Shown in pieces: positions 17,375 to 26,300 of a stretch of DNA of 64,000 nucleotides (the stretch's first letter is position 1; each line of letters opens with the position of its first letter). The DNA comes from Terriglobia bacterium. Its GTDB lineage: Bacteria; Acidobacteriota; Terriglobia; Terriglobales; Acidobacteriaceae. The notes under the pieces are model-generated. The model did not search any database and had not been told where the DNA came from. It saw only the letters and a program-made list of their open reading frames with translations. A program made the translations under genes and the position numbers. The stretch is taken from assembly GCA_020072815.1 (NCBI GenBank), contig JAIQGE010000019.1:1-64000 (forward strand), in the 5' to 3' direction.

Positions 17375-18181
17375 ATGAAATCCACAGAGACGTACGCCAC
17401 TCCTCCAGACGTGGAATTGGCGGGAGCCGAACCGGCCCTGCTGCTGGACAGTATTGATAGTGTTGAGAACGTTGACACTAACTTAGAATTAGAAAATGAC
17501 AGCTTGGAGAATGATGATTGCACGGCGCGGTGCGCTCGTTGCCTGCAACCCATTGAAAGTGAAGATGGGCGTTTGGTGCAGGGCTGCTTGAACGGCGACC
17601 AGCAGGCCTGGGGCCGGCTGATTGACAAGTACAAGCGCCTGATCTTTTCCATTCCCTTCAAGTACGGGGCCACCGCGGAAGACGCGGCCGACGTGTTCCA
17701 GGCCGTCTGCATTGAAGTGTTCAACAGTTTGCCCCAGCTGAAGAACCCTGACTCCCTGCGCTCCTGGCTGATTACCGTAGCGGTGCGTCAGTCGTACCGC
17801 TGGAAGCAGAAGCAATCCAACCACGTGGAACTGGATGCCATGGAGCCGGAGTTGGCGGAAGAGATCGCCACGGCGCCGGAAACTATGATGCAGATCCAGC
17901 AAGAGCAGATTGTCCGCGACGTCGTGGACCAGCTGCCGCCGCGCTGCGCGGAACTGGTCAAGATGCTGTTCTTTGAACAGCCGCCGCTGCCTTACGCGGA
18001 GGTTGCGCGCCGCCTGGGCCTGGCTACCGGCTCCATCGGATTTGTCCGTGGCCGCTGCCTGGTGCGCCTGCGCAAGATCCTGCTGGAAGCCGGGTTCAAT
18101 GGATTTCGTCCTAGCGCGCTGGCTCGCGATCGCAGGCCCGGGTATTCGGTCCCGGCGGCGGGAAAGCACGCAGAATTCTAG
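17375..18181 (+). CDS. ECF-like RNA polymerase sigma factor
   Basis: A 268-residue sigma-70 family protein. A 60-residue acidic N-terminal extension contains a Cys cluster (CTARCARC). Region 2 follows (about 75-145: DQQAWGRLIDKYKRLIFSI, DVFQAVCIEVF, SLRSWLITVAVRQSYRW), then region 4 (about 180-245: QLPPRCAELVKMLFF, YAEVARRLGLATGSIGFVRGR). The start at 17375 (MKSTETYA) has AAGGGA upstream; an ORF reading begins earlier at 17306 but lacks a better signal. No anti-sigma gene is adjacent. The stop codon lies inside a large palindrome. It is convergent with a response regulator gene. Confidence 0.85.
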   Translation: MKSTETYATPPDVELAGAEPALLLDSIDSVENVDTNLELENDSLENDDCTARCARCLQPIESEDGRLVQGCLNGDQQAWGRLIDKYKRLIFSIPFKYGATAEDAADVFQAVCIEVFNSLPQLKNPDSLRSWLITVAVRQSYRWKQKQSNHVELDAMEPELAEEIATAPETMMQIQQEQIVRDVVDQLPPRCAELVKMLFFEQPPLPYAEVARRLGLATGSIGFVRGRCLVRLRKILLEAGFNGFRPSALARDRRPGYSVPAAGKHAEF

Positions 18182-18240
18182 GCGGGAGCGCGCCGGGATC
18201 GGGCAGGTTTTACCCGGCGCGCATCTCAGGCACCCTAGAA
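18176..18240. terminator. nested palindrome between convergent genes
   Basis: An outer stem TTCTAGG/CCTAGAA (18176-18182 with 18234-18240) encloses an inner 10-bp perfect stem GCGCGCCGGG/CCCGGCGCGC (18188-18197 with 18213-18222). The outer arm includes the sigma factor stop codon (TAG, 18179-18181). Lying between convergent genes, it could serve as a bidirectional transcription stop, though there is no flanking T-run. It might instead protect mRNA 3' ends. Confidence 0.5.
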
Positions 18241-18339
18241 GCCCAGATTGCATAGGAGCGGGCCCCTAGGCGGTCTGATCTCCGCAACGGCGCCTTTTGT
18301 TCAGCAATGATGAACGATTTCGGAAGGAACGCGTTTGTC

Positions 18340-18822
18340 TTACAGACGCGGACGGGGCTTGGTGTGTAATGCCAGGTCCAGGCGGTAGCATTCCAGCGGG
18401 TCCATCTGGCTCAGTTCGCGATGCATGGATTGTACGCGCGAGATTTTTTGCGCCAGGATTGCAATCCGTGTGCGCAGGTCTTCCATGCGGAAAGGCTTGG
18501 TCAGGAAGTCATTGGCGCCGGCCCGATAAGCCGACCGGATGCGCTCCGGCTCTCCCTTGGCGGTGAGCAGAATTACGTACGGCTGAGTGTTCAAATCGGC
18601 AAACCGGATCCACTGGCAGACTTCCAGCCCGCTCATCTTGGGCATTTCCCAATCCAGAATGCACAGATCAAAGGGCCCGGTCTGAAGCGCCAAGCAAGCT
18701 TGCTGGCCATCGCTGGCGGACACCACGTCGCAGCCCCAATAGGCAAGGGACGATTTCAGCAGGCTGCCTGATACGGATTCTTGTTCGGCAATCAGTACTC
18801 TCAGCTTCTTCGTCATCATCAT
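18340..18822 (-). CDS. single-domain response regulator
   Basis: CheY-like receiver of about 160 residues with no output domain: phospho-acceptor Asp57 in LCILDWEMP, Thr87 in VILLTAKG and Lys109 in NDFLTKPF, followed by a short helical and basic tail. The acidic pocket reads AEQE, so the second of the usual two acidic residues is Gln14, which may weaken metal binding. The start is one of three consecutive ATG codons (18822, 18819, 18816) after AAGGACG; an earlier in-frame ATG at 18873 would overlap the preceding gene. No histidine kinase is nearby, so its partner is encoded elsewhere. Confidence 0.85.
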   Translation of the reverse strand: MMMTKKLRVLIAEQESVSGSLLKSSLAYWGCDVVSASDGQQACLALQTGPFDLCILDWEMPKMSGLEVCQWIRFADLNTQPYVILLTAKGEPERIRSAYRAGANDFLTKPFRMEDLRTRIAILAQKISRVQSMHRELSQMDPLECYRLDLALHTKPRPRL

Positions 18823-18850
18823 CGTCCTTGGCCCTTTCAGTGCGTCCACC

Positions 18851-19099
18851 TTAGCATGCCAGTTTGAAGTCATAGCGCATGTCGGTGGAAACCTGTATTT
18901 CTGATCCCTGAAATTTCGTTCTTATGCAGTAAAGATCATCTGGATTCGGCCAACGCACCCCAGTCACGGCGTTGCTCTTGTAAAGAGCCAGAGCGATCCG
19001 CAGCTGTTCCAGGTCCTGCTTCTGCAGGGAATCTCCCAGGTATTCAATGTCCTGGGCGATCTGTGCCGCGGCTTCGAGCCATTTTTGATAGTCATCCAT
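18851..19099 (-). CDS. small hypothetical protein, 82 aa
   Basis: A soluble protein with an N-terminal helical half (DYQKWLEAAAQIAQDIEYLGDSL) and a C-terminal beta-rich half. A clear GGAGAGAAG precedes the ATG. The gene ends 28 nt before the most likely start of the response regulator, so the two probably form an operon. Family unknown. A regulatory partner of the receiver is possible but unproven. Confidence 0.65.
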   Translation of the reverse strand: MDDYQKWLEAAAQIAQDIEYLGDSLQKQDLEQLRIALALYKSNAVTGVRWPNPDDLYCIRTKFQGSEIQVSTDMRYDFKLAC

Positions 19100-19586
19100 G
19101 ATCTTCTCTCCAGCTCGGGGGTGAATTATTTACATTCAGCAGCTTGCAAAAACTACTCAACACAGCGGCTTTGCCGGGGGCTTGCCCATCCCGAGTCTGC
19201 GGCCTGAACTCCATTACTTGCCATTACTTACTTAGAGCTAAGGCCTTAGAACGTTCAATCCTTGGTCGCTGTCTATAAGAGTGTGAATCCTTTTGCGAAA
19301 TATAGGTGTGCAACCCTGTGACCATACAGAGCATGGTTTTCCCGATTGCGGTGTGGCTCCTATCTGCCTAACAAGAAAGCACTTTTAGGTGTTGTATGGC
19401 GGGCGCCGCAGGCCCGTGGCGAAAGAGTTACTTCAGTAACAATCTATGTGGGTAAAAAACGGCAAGGCAGTGGGGTCTTCCGACCCAGGTGTGCAGCGCC
19501 CGGCCATCCAGGACTGGGTAGCCATGCCGATTAAATTAAATTGTGTGCGTGGAACTTCTTTCGGCTCTTGGACAAATTGATTGGGG
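19100..19586. other. non-coding stretch with a possible structured RNA
   Basis: No credible gene was found. It contains the upstream region of the small minus-strand gene and, at 19400-19530, several G/C-rich hairpins: CGGGC/GCCCG near 19408, GTTACT/AGTAAC near 19430, and the element listed separately at 19460-19529. One 62-codon open frame (19346-19534) has no ribosome-binding site and overlaps these hairpins. Confidence 0.5.
19454..19529. ncRNA. possible structured RNA element or 3'-UTR terminator
   Basis: CGGCA (19460-19464) can pair with TGCCG (19525-19529), closing a domain that holds a GGGTC/GACCC stem with TTCC loop (19473-19486) and further G/C helices. Read on the minus strand, the closing helix is followed by six T residues (19459-19454) and lies 58 nt beyond the exoribonuclease stop, so a terminator is the simplest reading. 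Read on the plus strand, the closing helix and GGTAGCC...TGCCGA vaguely recall a GEMM riboswitch, but the conserved GCAAAGC core is absent and no gene follows. Confidence 0.3.
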
Positions 19587-21056
19587 TCAAGCCCGCGCAA
19601 AATCAATGTACCCGCGCTGGGGGTCGGCGCTGATCAATTTCACGCGCAGCCGGTCACCCACATCCACGCCTTGCCCGTGGACCAGCAGTCCTTCCACGTG
19701 CGGCTGCAACACGCGGACGAAAGTCCCATGGTCGCCTGTGCCGGTCACAATGGCGTCAAACACTTCACCGATCCTGCGGCTCATGCTCACGGCGGCGATG
19801 CGCTTGGTCATGGTCCTCTCCACCTTGCGCGCGGCGTCTTCTTTCTCCGTGCAGTTGCGCGCGTTGGCGGAGAGATCGTCATCGGAGTACGGTCCCGGCC
19901 TGCCGGCCAGCACGGACTTGATCAGCCGCTGCGTTATCACATCGGCGAAGCGGCGATTCGGCGCCGTGGAGTGCGTGTAATTTTCCACCGCCAGTCCAAA
20001 ATGGCCGGGTGAAGGCTCGCCCGGCCGCTCCAGAACGTATTCGCCCGGACCCATAAGCTTGATGACCGCCAGCGAGAGATCAGGAAAATGGTCGGGGTCG
20101 GCCGCTTTGCGCGTCTGCAAGAAATCGTTGAGCGACTTGGAGTCCGGCTGCGCCGGCAGCTTCCCGCCTTGCTGTGCCGCCAGCGCGACGATGCGGTCCC
20201 ATCGCTCCGGCACCTTGACCACCCGCCGTATGGACGAGACGTTCTTTTCTTCCAGCATCAGCGCCACCGCGCCGTTGGCGGCGATCATGAAATCTTCAAT
20301 CAGCTCGGTCGCGCGGTTTTTCTCCTGCTGCTCCAGAGAGACCACTTCCTGGTTCAGCACCACGGGGTGTACTTCCGCGGTGTCAATGTTCAGCGCGCCG
20401 TGCCGGTGCCGCTCGTTTTTTAGGGCCTGGGCGATTTCGTCCTGGAGCCGGAGCTGGGCCTGCAGTTCGGGCGAACTCGCCACCTTGGGTGGCGCCGGAC
20501 CGCGGTCTTCCAGCCATGCTCCCACGGCGTTGTAAGTGAGCTGGGCCTTGTTGCGCAGCAGAGCGCGATACACGCTGTGGCCGCTGAGCTGCCCGTCAGA
20601 GTCGGCCAGAAATTCGGTGACCACTCCCAGCTTGTCGCCGCCTTCGAGCAATGACGTAGCTCCGGTGGAAAGATCTTCCGGCAGCATGGCGAAGTTGCGC
20701 ACGCCGGTGTACACCGTGGTGGTTTCCTTGGCGGCGTGCAGATCGAGCGGCGTGCCCTGGGCGACGAAGGCATCCACATCGGCAATGCCGATCATCACCT
20801 TCACCTTGCCGTCAGGCTGCTTCTCCGCCACTTCAATCTGGTCCAGATCGCGCGAAGTGTCATTATCAATGGACGACCACAACAGGCTGCGCAGATCGCG
20901 CACGTCCGCGCCGGCTGCCACCTGCGGAGGCGCGGCTTTGATTTGCGCCAGCTGTTGCAGCGCTGCCGGCGGGAAGTCAGGCTCAAATCCATTGTCCAGC
21001 ATCACCTGGCGGGCGGCGGCCTGAAGGTCCATGTGCGAGACTTGGGTGTTGTTCAT
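19587..21056 (-). CDS. RNB-domain exoribonuclease (RNase II/R family)
   Basis: 3'-5' exoribonuclease-like protein of 489 residues, shorter than RNase R (about 800) because the N-terminal cold-shock domains are absent. The RNB domain shows SIDNDTSRDLDQIE (metal-site aspartates) and HSTAPNRRFADVITQR, the family's RNA-binding and catalytic signature. An S1-like domain ends the protein (residues about 410-489: GEVFDAIVTGTGDHGTFVRV). Start at 21056, with an alternative Met at residue 9. A stand-alone gene. It probably acts in RNA turnover; the substrate is unknown. Confidence 0.88.
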   Translation of the reverse strand: MNNTQVSHMDLQAAARQVMLDNGFEPDFPPAALQQLAQIKAAPPQVAAGADVRDLRSLLWSSIDNDTSRDLDQIEVAEKQPDGKVKVMIGIADVDAFVAQGTPLDLHAAKETTTVYTGVRNFAMLPEDLSTGATSLLEGGDKLGVVTEFLADSDGQLSGHSVYRALLRNKAQLTYNAVGAWLEDRGPAPPKVASSPELQAQLRLQDEIAQALKNERHRHGALNIDTAEVHPVVLNQEVVSLEQQEKNRATELIEDFMIAANGAVALMLEEKNVSSIRRVVKVPERWDRIVALAAQQGGKLPAQPDSKSLNDFLQTRKAADPDHFPDLSLAVIKLMGPGEYVLERPGEPSPGHFGLAVENYTHSTAPNRRFADVITQRLIKSVLAGRPGPYSDDDLSANARNCTEKEDAARKVERTMTKRIAAVSMSRRIGEVFDAIVTGTGDHGTFVRVLQPHVEGLLVHGQGVDVGDRLRVKLISADPQRGYIDFARA

Positions 21057-21158
21057 AAAGTTCGGTGAGCGACCTGAAAGACTAACACGGGAGAGCGATG
21101 GGAAACGCCGAGTTCGCGCATCTTCTTTTATTGGTCAGTTCTTCGCTGAGATCTGCGT

Positions 21159-23348
21159 TCATCTCGCCGCGCCGGAAGAGGAGATGACCGCCGCAGCCGG
21201 CGCCGCCGGTTTTTCGCGCACCAGAATGGGCAATCGCGGGAAAGAGAATGTGCCGCCGGCGTCGTCAATCACGTTGACCTGGCAGGTGTACAAACCTGGT
21301 TTGAGTTGCGCCAGGGGTACATCAAACTGGAACACCGCGGCCTTGCGGTCCGGCGCCGTCAACTCGCGGGCTTCAATCAGCGGCGTTTCATAGGTCTTTA
21401 TTTTGCCGTTGAAGAACTCAATGCTGGTGAGCACATGGATGGGATTCTTCACCGCGGGGGCTTTGCTCTTGGCGTCAGCCGGTGCAGGCGATTTGTCTTT
21501 GGCCGGTTCGTACACTTCATAGAAAAGATAGAGATGCTGGTCTGCCGTAAACACGTGGGCGATGTTGGGGACCAACTCGTTGCCGTCGCGCACCAGCGGA
21601 TTCCGGGACTTCTTCGCATTGGGCTGGATCTGGCTGGCCAGCACCACGGAACTCATCTTGAGCGGCGCTTTCCTGATGTCCGGGACGGTATAGTCGGTTT
21701 CAAACGATCCCATTCTTCCTGACTGGTTTTCCCGCACCACGAATTTGAAATGATATTTGCCCGGGAACAAAAGGAATCCGGTGCTGTACTGCACGTTCTT
21801 GCGCCGCACTTCCTGCGATGCGTCGAGTGAAAGTTTCACGGTCTCGCGCACGCTGCCGACGGGGCGCTTCAGTTCGTCCACCACCGCGCCGATGATGTCC
21901 AGTGACGCCTTGTCTTTGTCGCCGCCTTTGGTGAACGGAATCTGCGATCCCGGCACCACCAGCGCCACCGGCACGTAAAAGCGCCGGTCGTCGAGGCGGA
22001 AGTATGAAGCTGCCATGTACAGCGCCACGTCCGTGCTGGAAAGCTCCGCGGCCAGCTCTTCTTCCATCTGCTGTTCTTTGTCTTCGGCGTTGAAGTGCTG
22101 GAAGTCCTTGGGCGCGTAATAGCCTTTGCGGAATTCAATGTTCAAACCCGGACGGTTGATCTTGACCTGTATGCGGCGGTACTTGCCATCTTTCAGCGGA
22201 TTGCTGCTCTTGAATCCGAGCACGTAGTACGCCGAGGTGTCTCGCTGCACGCGATCGAAAACCGTGCCCAGGTCATTGGTGTCCAGGAAGGCCTTGCCTC
22301 CGGTGTCCGCTGCCAGGGTGGTGAGGGTTTCCTGGCTGGCGAAGTTGGCGTCCAACTGGTTCTGTACCGCTGCGCCGGAATACATGGCGGTGCCGCGCAG
22401 GCTGGCGGTTGACGCGGAGCCTCCAGGGGGCATGGCTTCCAGGCCGCGTGAGTCCATCGTATAGATGGCCACGTCCGCCTTCACCGCGGCGTTGATGGCC
22501 GCGCGCAACGCCGATTCGTTCTCAATCCCCGTCTGCGTCATGCCGCTGGAGAAGTAGATGACCGATTTCTTCTGATTGAACTTGGCCAGCACCTGGCAGA
22601 TGGACTGCAGAGCCTGCAGCTTGCGGTCGGTGTTGAACTGGTTGTACTCGGTTTCGTCCGGCGTGTAGGCGTTGCCGCTTTCTTCAATGCCGTCGGCGTC
22701 GCCGGTGGGCCCGGCGTCCATGCCCTGGCCTTCCGAGTGCGTGAACCGGTTCAGCACGCGCAGAAGGCGGGAGCGGTCGGCAGTGAAGTCCTGGTCCAGG
22801 CGCAAAGACGACGCCAGCGACACAATGGCGATCATGTCCGCGGCGGTCATCTTGGTCTGGACGTATTTGCGCGCGGCGTCCACGGAGCGCTGGGTCTCGT
22901 CCGGCCCCAGGGAACTGAGATCAAAAAAGAGGACGATCACCCGCTTGTTGTTCAACGCTTCTTCCGCGTCTTTGCGGCTCAGGATGGGTTTGGCCGGGGC
23001 TTCGTTTACGGACGTCTGCGCTGGGCCGCCCGTAGTCAGTGGCGCGGTATCAAGACTTTCAAAATCGAAGCTGGAGACCTGCTGCGGCTTGCCGTCTTCC
23101 AGCAGGGTGAAGTCTTCTTTCTTGAGTCCCATCACCGGCTGGCCTTGCTTGTCGCGTACGACCACGTTCACCAGAACCAAATCGCTTTCCACCCGGAATT
23201 TGAGCAGTCCCTGTGAGCTTCTGGGCGGCTGCGGCTGTTGGGTTGTTGAAGAAGAAGTCTGGGCGCCGGATGGCGCTGCGGCCAGTGCGGCGACTATTCC
23301 CGCTGCAACCAGTTGCCGCCAACGCGCGAATTCCGTTCTCAATTCCAT
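21159..23348 (-). CDS. secreted VWA-domain protein (acidobacterial VWFA-related family)
   Basis: A 729-residue exported protein. Signal peptide (about 10-35, LVAAGIVAALAAAPSGAQ). An N-terminal beta segment with LVLVNVVVRDKQGQPVMGLK and FTLLEDGKPQQVSSF is diagnostic of the acidobacterial VWFA family. A VWA domain follows with VIVLFFDLSSLGPDETQRS as the metal-site region. The C-terminal half is long and beta-rich. The start at 23348 lies 4 nt beyond the stop of the TonB receptor, so they are co-transcribed. Likely periplasmic or surface binding protein; the ligand is unknown. Confidence 0.85.
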   Translation of the reverse strand: MELRTEFARWRQLVAAGIVAALAAAPSGAQTSSSTTQQPQPPRSSQGLLKFRVESDLVLVNVVVRDKQGQPVMGLKKEDFTLLEDGKPQQVSSFDFESLDTAPLTTGGPAQTSVNEAPAKPILSRKDAEEALNNKRVIVLFFDLSSLGPDETQRSVDAARKYVQTKMTAADMIAIVSLASSLRLDQDFTADRSRLLRVLNRFTHSEGQGMDAGPTGDADGIEESGNAYTPDETEYNQFNTDRKLQALQSICQVLAKFNQKKSVIYFSSGMTQTGIENESALRAAINAAVKADVAIYTMDSRGLEAMPPGGSASTASLRGTAMYSGAAVQNQLDANFASQETLTTLAADTGGKAFLDTNDLGTVFDRVQRDTSAYYVLGFKSSNPLKDGKYRRIQVKINRPGLNIEFRKGYYAPKDFQHFNAEDKEQQMEEELAAELSSTDVALYMAASYFRLDDRRFYVPVALVVPGSQIPFTKGGDKDKASLDIIGAVVDELKRPVGSVRETVKLSLDASQEVRRKNVQYSTGFLLFPGKYHFKFVVRENQSGRMGSFETDYTVPDIRKAPLKMSSVVLASQIQPNAKKSRNPLVRDGNELVPNIAHVFTADQHLYLFYEVYEPAKDKSPAPADAKSKAPAVKNPIHVLTSIEFFNGKIKTYETPLIEARELTAPDRKAAVFQFDVPLAQLKPGLYTCQVNVIDDAGGTFSFPRLPILVREKPAAPAAAVISSSGAAR

Positions 23349-23352
23349 AGAC

Positions 23353-26300
23353 CTAGAACCTGTACCGCGCGGAGAGCTGGGCTTTGCGCATGGAGCCCGC
23401 GCCCACGACCTGTCCAAAGGTCGGCGAGCCGAAGGTGGAGTCAATCGAGGTGAAGCGAACGATGTTGAAAACGTTGGTCGCCGTCAGCCGCACTTCCAGC
23501 GCCTGCATTTCTTTCACCTGAATATTTTTCGAGAGCGACATGTCCGCGCTCACCGTTCCCGGCCCAATGATGATGTTGCGTCCTGCGTCGCCAAAGACGC
23601 GGGTTGGCGAAGTGAACGCCGCGGTGTTGAACCATTCTCCAATGGATGGGTTGTTCAACTTGATCGCTTGGCCCGGCGCCAGATCAGGCCGGGTGGCGCC
23701 GGTGGTCCCGCGTCCCAGGTCAGACGCGCTGCCAAAGACGCGCGGCGAAAAGGGAAGTCCCGATGCCAGCATCACGTTGCCGCTCACGGCAATTCCGCTG
23801 AAAGCTTTTTGCGCCCAGCCGTCTTTATGCAGCCATTTCTGTTCTTTGCCGAAAGGCAGTTGGTAGATGTAGTCGGCGGAGAAACGGTGCCGCTGGTCAA
23901 AGCTGGAGAGGCCGCGTTCGGCGGCGATGTCCAGATCGTTCTGTGCCACCACCGCCGCGCCTCCGCCGATGGAGGAGGCATTGTCAATGGACTTGGAGTA
24001 GGTATAGGTCCCGCCCAGCGAGAAGCCGTGGCGCATGCGTTTGCGCACACGCAGGCTACCGGAATGCAAAATGGACGAGCCTTGCGACGATTCAAACAAG
24101 AACGGCGCAACGCAAGACGTGCCCGCCGGCGTGAGCGGCGTGCAGGGAACAAAGCGCGGTCCGCCCGTGGCCAGCTGGTCCGGCGCGCGCACAATGTCCA
24201 GGTGCGTTCCTTTAGAACCGGTGTAGCCGATATTGATCACCAGGCTGGTCTTCACTTCCTGCTGGATGTTCAAGTTCCACGACTGCACGTACGCCAGCCG
24301 GTAGTCGGGGTCCACAGCGTAACTGTTGGTGATGTGGTTGGGGCTTATGACGGGCGCAGGGAAGCCGTTCTGCAGCGTGAGCGACGTAGGCGTCGCCGCA
24401 GGATTGGTTTGGGCCACGGCGAACGGCGGCTGGAAGCCGAGCTGCGTCGCCATTTGCCCGTACTGGCCAAGGTTGTAGTTGATCCCGTATCCGGCGCGGA
24501 CCACAGTTTTGGGAAATGGCTTCCACGCAATGCCCACGCGTGGCGCAAAGTTGTTGCGGTCCGGCCGCAACAGGCCTTGGGGAAACCGCTTGCCGGTAAT
24601 CGGGCCGGTCTGGCCGGGCTGGACAGGGGCCACCGCGCTGAAGTCGGACGCCACGTCCAGGTTCACCTGCTGGCCGTTCAATTCTGAAAACGGCAGGATG
24701 AATTCATAGCGCAGCCCCAGGTTCAACGTGAGGTTTTTGCCGGCGCGCCAGTTGTCCTGGAGAAAAAGATCGAAGGAGTTGGAACGGAAACGGTAATCTT
24801 CGGCGCCAAACTGGATGGACGTTTCCTGGGCAAAGCCCGCCAGAAAGTCCGCAAAAGGCTGGCCGGTGGCCGCGCCGGTGAAGATGAACGTTCCGCGCGC
24901 GTTGGCGGCATTGCGGGTGTCCAGCATCTGGCGGCGGAAGTCGCCGCCCCAGGTCCAGGAATGCTTGCCGTGCGTCAGACTCATGGAATCGCTGACGCTG
25001 AATGTCTGGTTGGTGCGGAATTGCGGCGTTAGGTCCTGCAGGCTGCTGAATTCCGGCGCGAAGCTCAGCGTGGGCAGGCCGAAGTCCGCGGGCAACTGCG
25101 AAACCCCGGTGATTCCCAACTGGCCTTCAATATTATTGCTGTTGGTGAAGTGGTTGAGGGTCTGCGCGCCGGCGCGGTTGTAGTTGAAGCGCAGAGAATT
25201 GATGAACAAGCCCTTCACCGCGGAGTGGCCGACGTTGAAATTGTAATTGTGGATCGCCTGGTTGCCGCCCAGCCCGGGGAACGGATTCAATACGGTATTG
25301 CGAATGTTGTTGTAAACAAATCCGCCGCTGATGCTTTGCGACCAATGCGTCTTCTCCTGCTTCTTGCCGGCACTTTGTTGCTGCCGCTGCTGCTGGCGTT
25401 GCTGTGCGCGTATGCCCAGAGCGCCCAGGAGTCCTTGGTCGGCGCCAAAGCTGTGATTGAAACGCACGAACGCCGTGTCCGAGTGGCTGGGGCTGGCGGA
25501 GACAAAATGAAAGTTCCTGACGTCGCCGGGAAGATTGGGCTCAGGAATGAAATTCAGGATCTGGGCCGCGGCGGGATTGATGTTCGCCACCTGGAAAGTC
25601 TGGAAATTGCCGGAGCGTTCGGCCAGCGTGGGCACGGTGGAGAAAACGTCGTAAGGATTGGTGCTGCGGCTGCCAGTGTAGCTGCCGAACAAAAATGTCT
25701 TGGCGCCGCCGTGGTAGATGTGGGGAATGTTCAGCGGTCCGCCGAGCGTGACGCCAAAGCGGTTCTGGTTGTAGTCGGCTTTGTTTTCCGGCTGGCCGTT
25801 CAGTGAGTACGGCTTGGCGTCCAGGAGCGAGCCACCGTAATTGAAGAAGATGGAGCCATGCGGTTTGTTCACGTTGAAGCCGCGACCGCCGCGTCCACCA
25901 CGGCCTCCTCCTCCGCCGGGGCCTCCACCCATGATGAAGACCATCGGCCCGCCACCGCCCATGCCACCGCCGCCGAAGCCGCCTCCGCCGAGGATTTGGA
26001 TGTTGGCGGTGCCGCCGCCAAAGTTGATGGCGCCGCTTCCGCCACCCTGCTGCTGCAGTTGTTCGCGAAGATCGGAGATTCGGTCCTGCATTTCGCCGGG
26101 ATCAAACATGTTCTGTTCCGCGCGTCCCATGGACCCGGAGACGGCCACCGATTCGTTGCCGCCTTCCGCCGCCAGTCCGGCGTTGGGCAATCCGGCGCCG
26201 GCCAGAGAAGCCGCGTCAGTGTTGGCGGAAGAGAATCCGCCTCCCAGATCGCCGCCACCGGAGAGCGCCAGTTGCTGCATGCCCTGGCGTCCGGCGGCGC

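Noticed and set aside
19454-19529. cyclic-di-GMP (GEMM) riboswitch
   Set aside because: The closing helix and GGTAGCC...CCGA are suggestive, but the invariant GCAAAGC core and GNRA loop are absent and no gene follows, so I list it only as an unexplained structure.
19346-19534. 62-codon plus-strand frame
   Set aside because: It has no Shine-Dalgarno sequence and overlaps several stable hairpins; the composition is not protein-like.
22672-24687. 671-codon open frame on the plus strand
   Set aside because: It lies antisense to the VWA and TonB receptor genes, both well supported by domains, and its Arg/Gly/His-rich composition is typical of a high-GC shadow frame.
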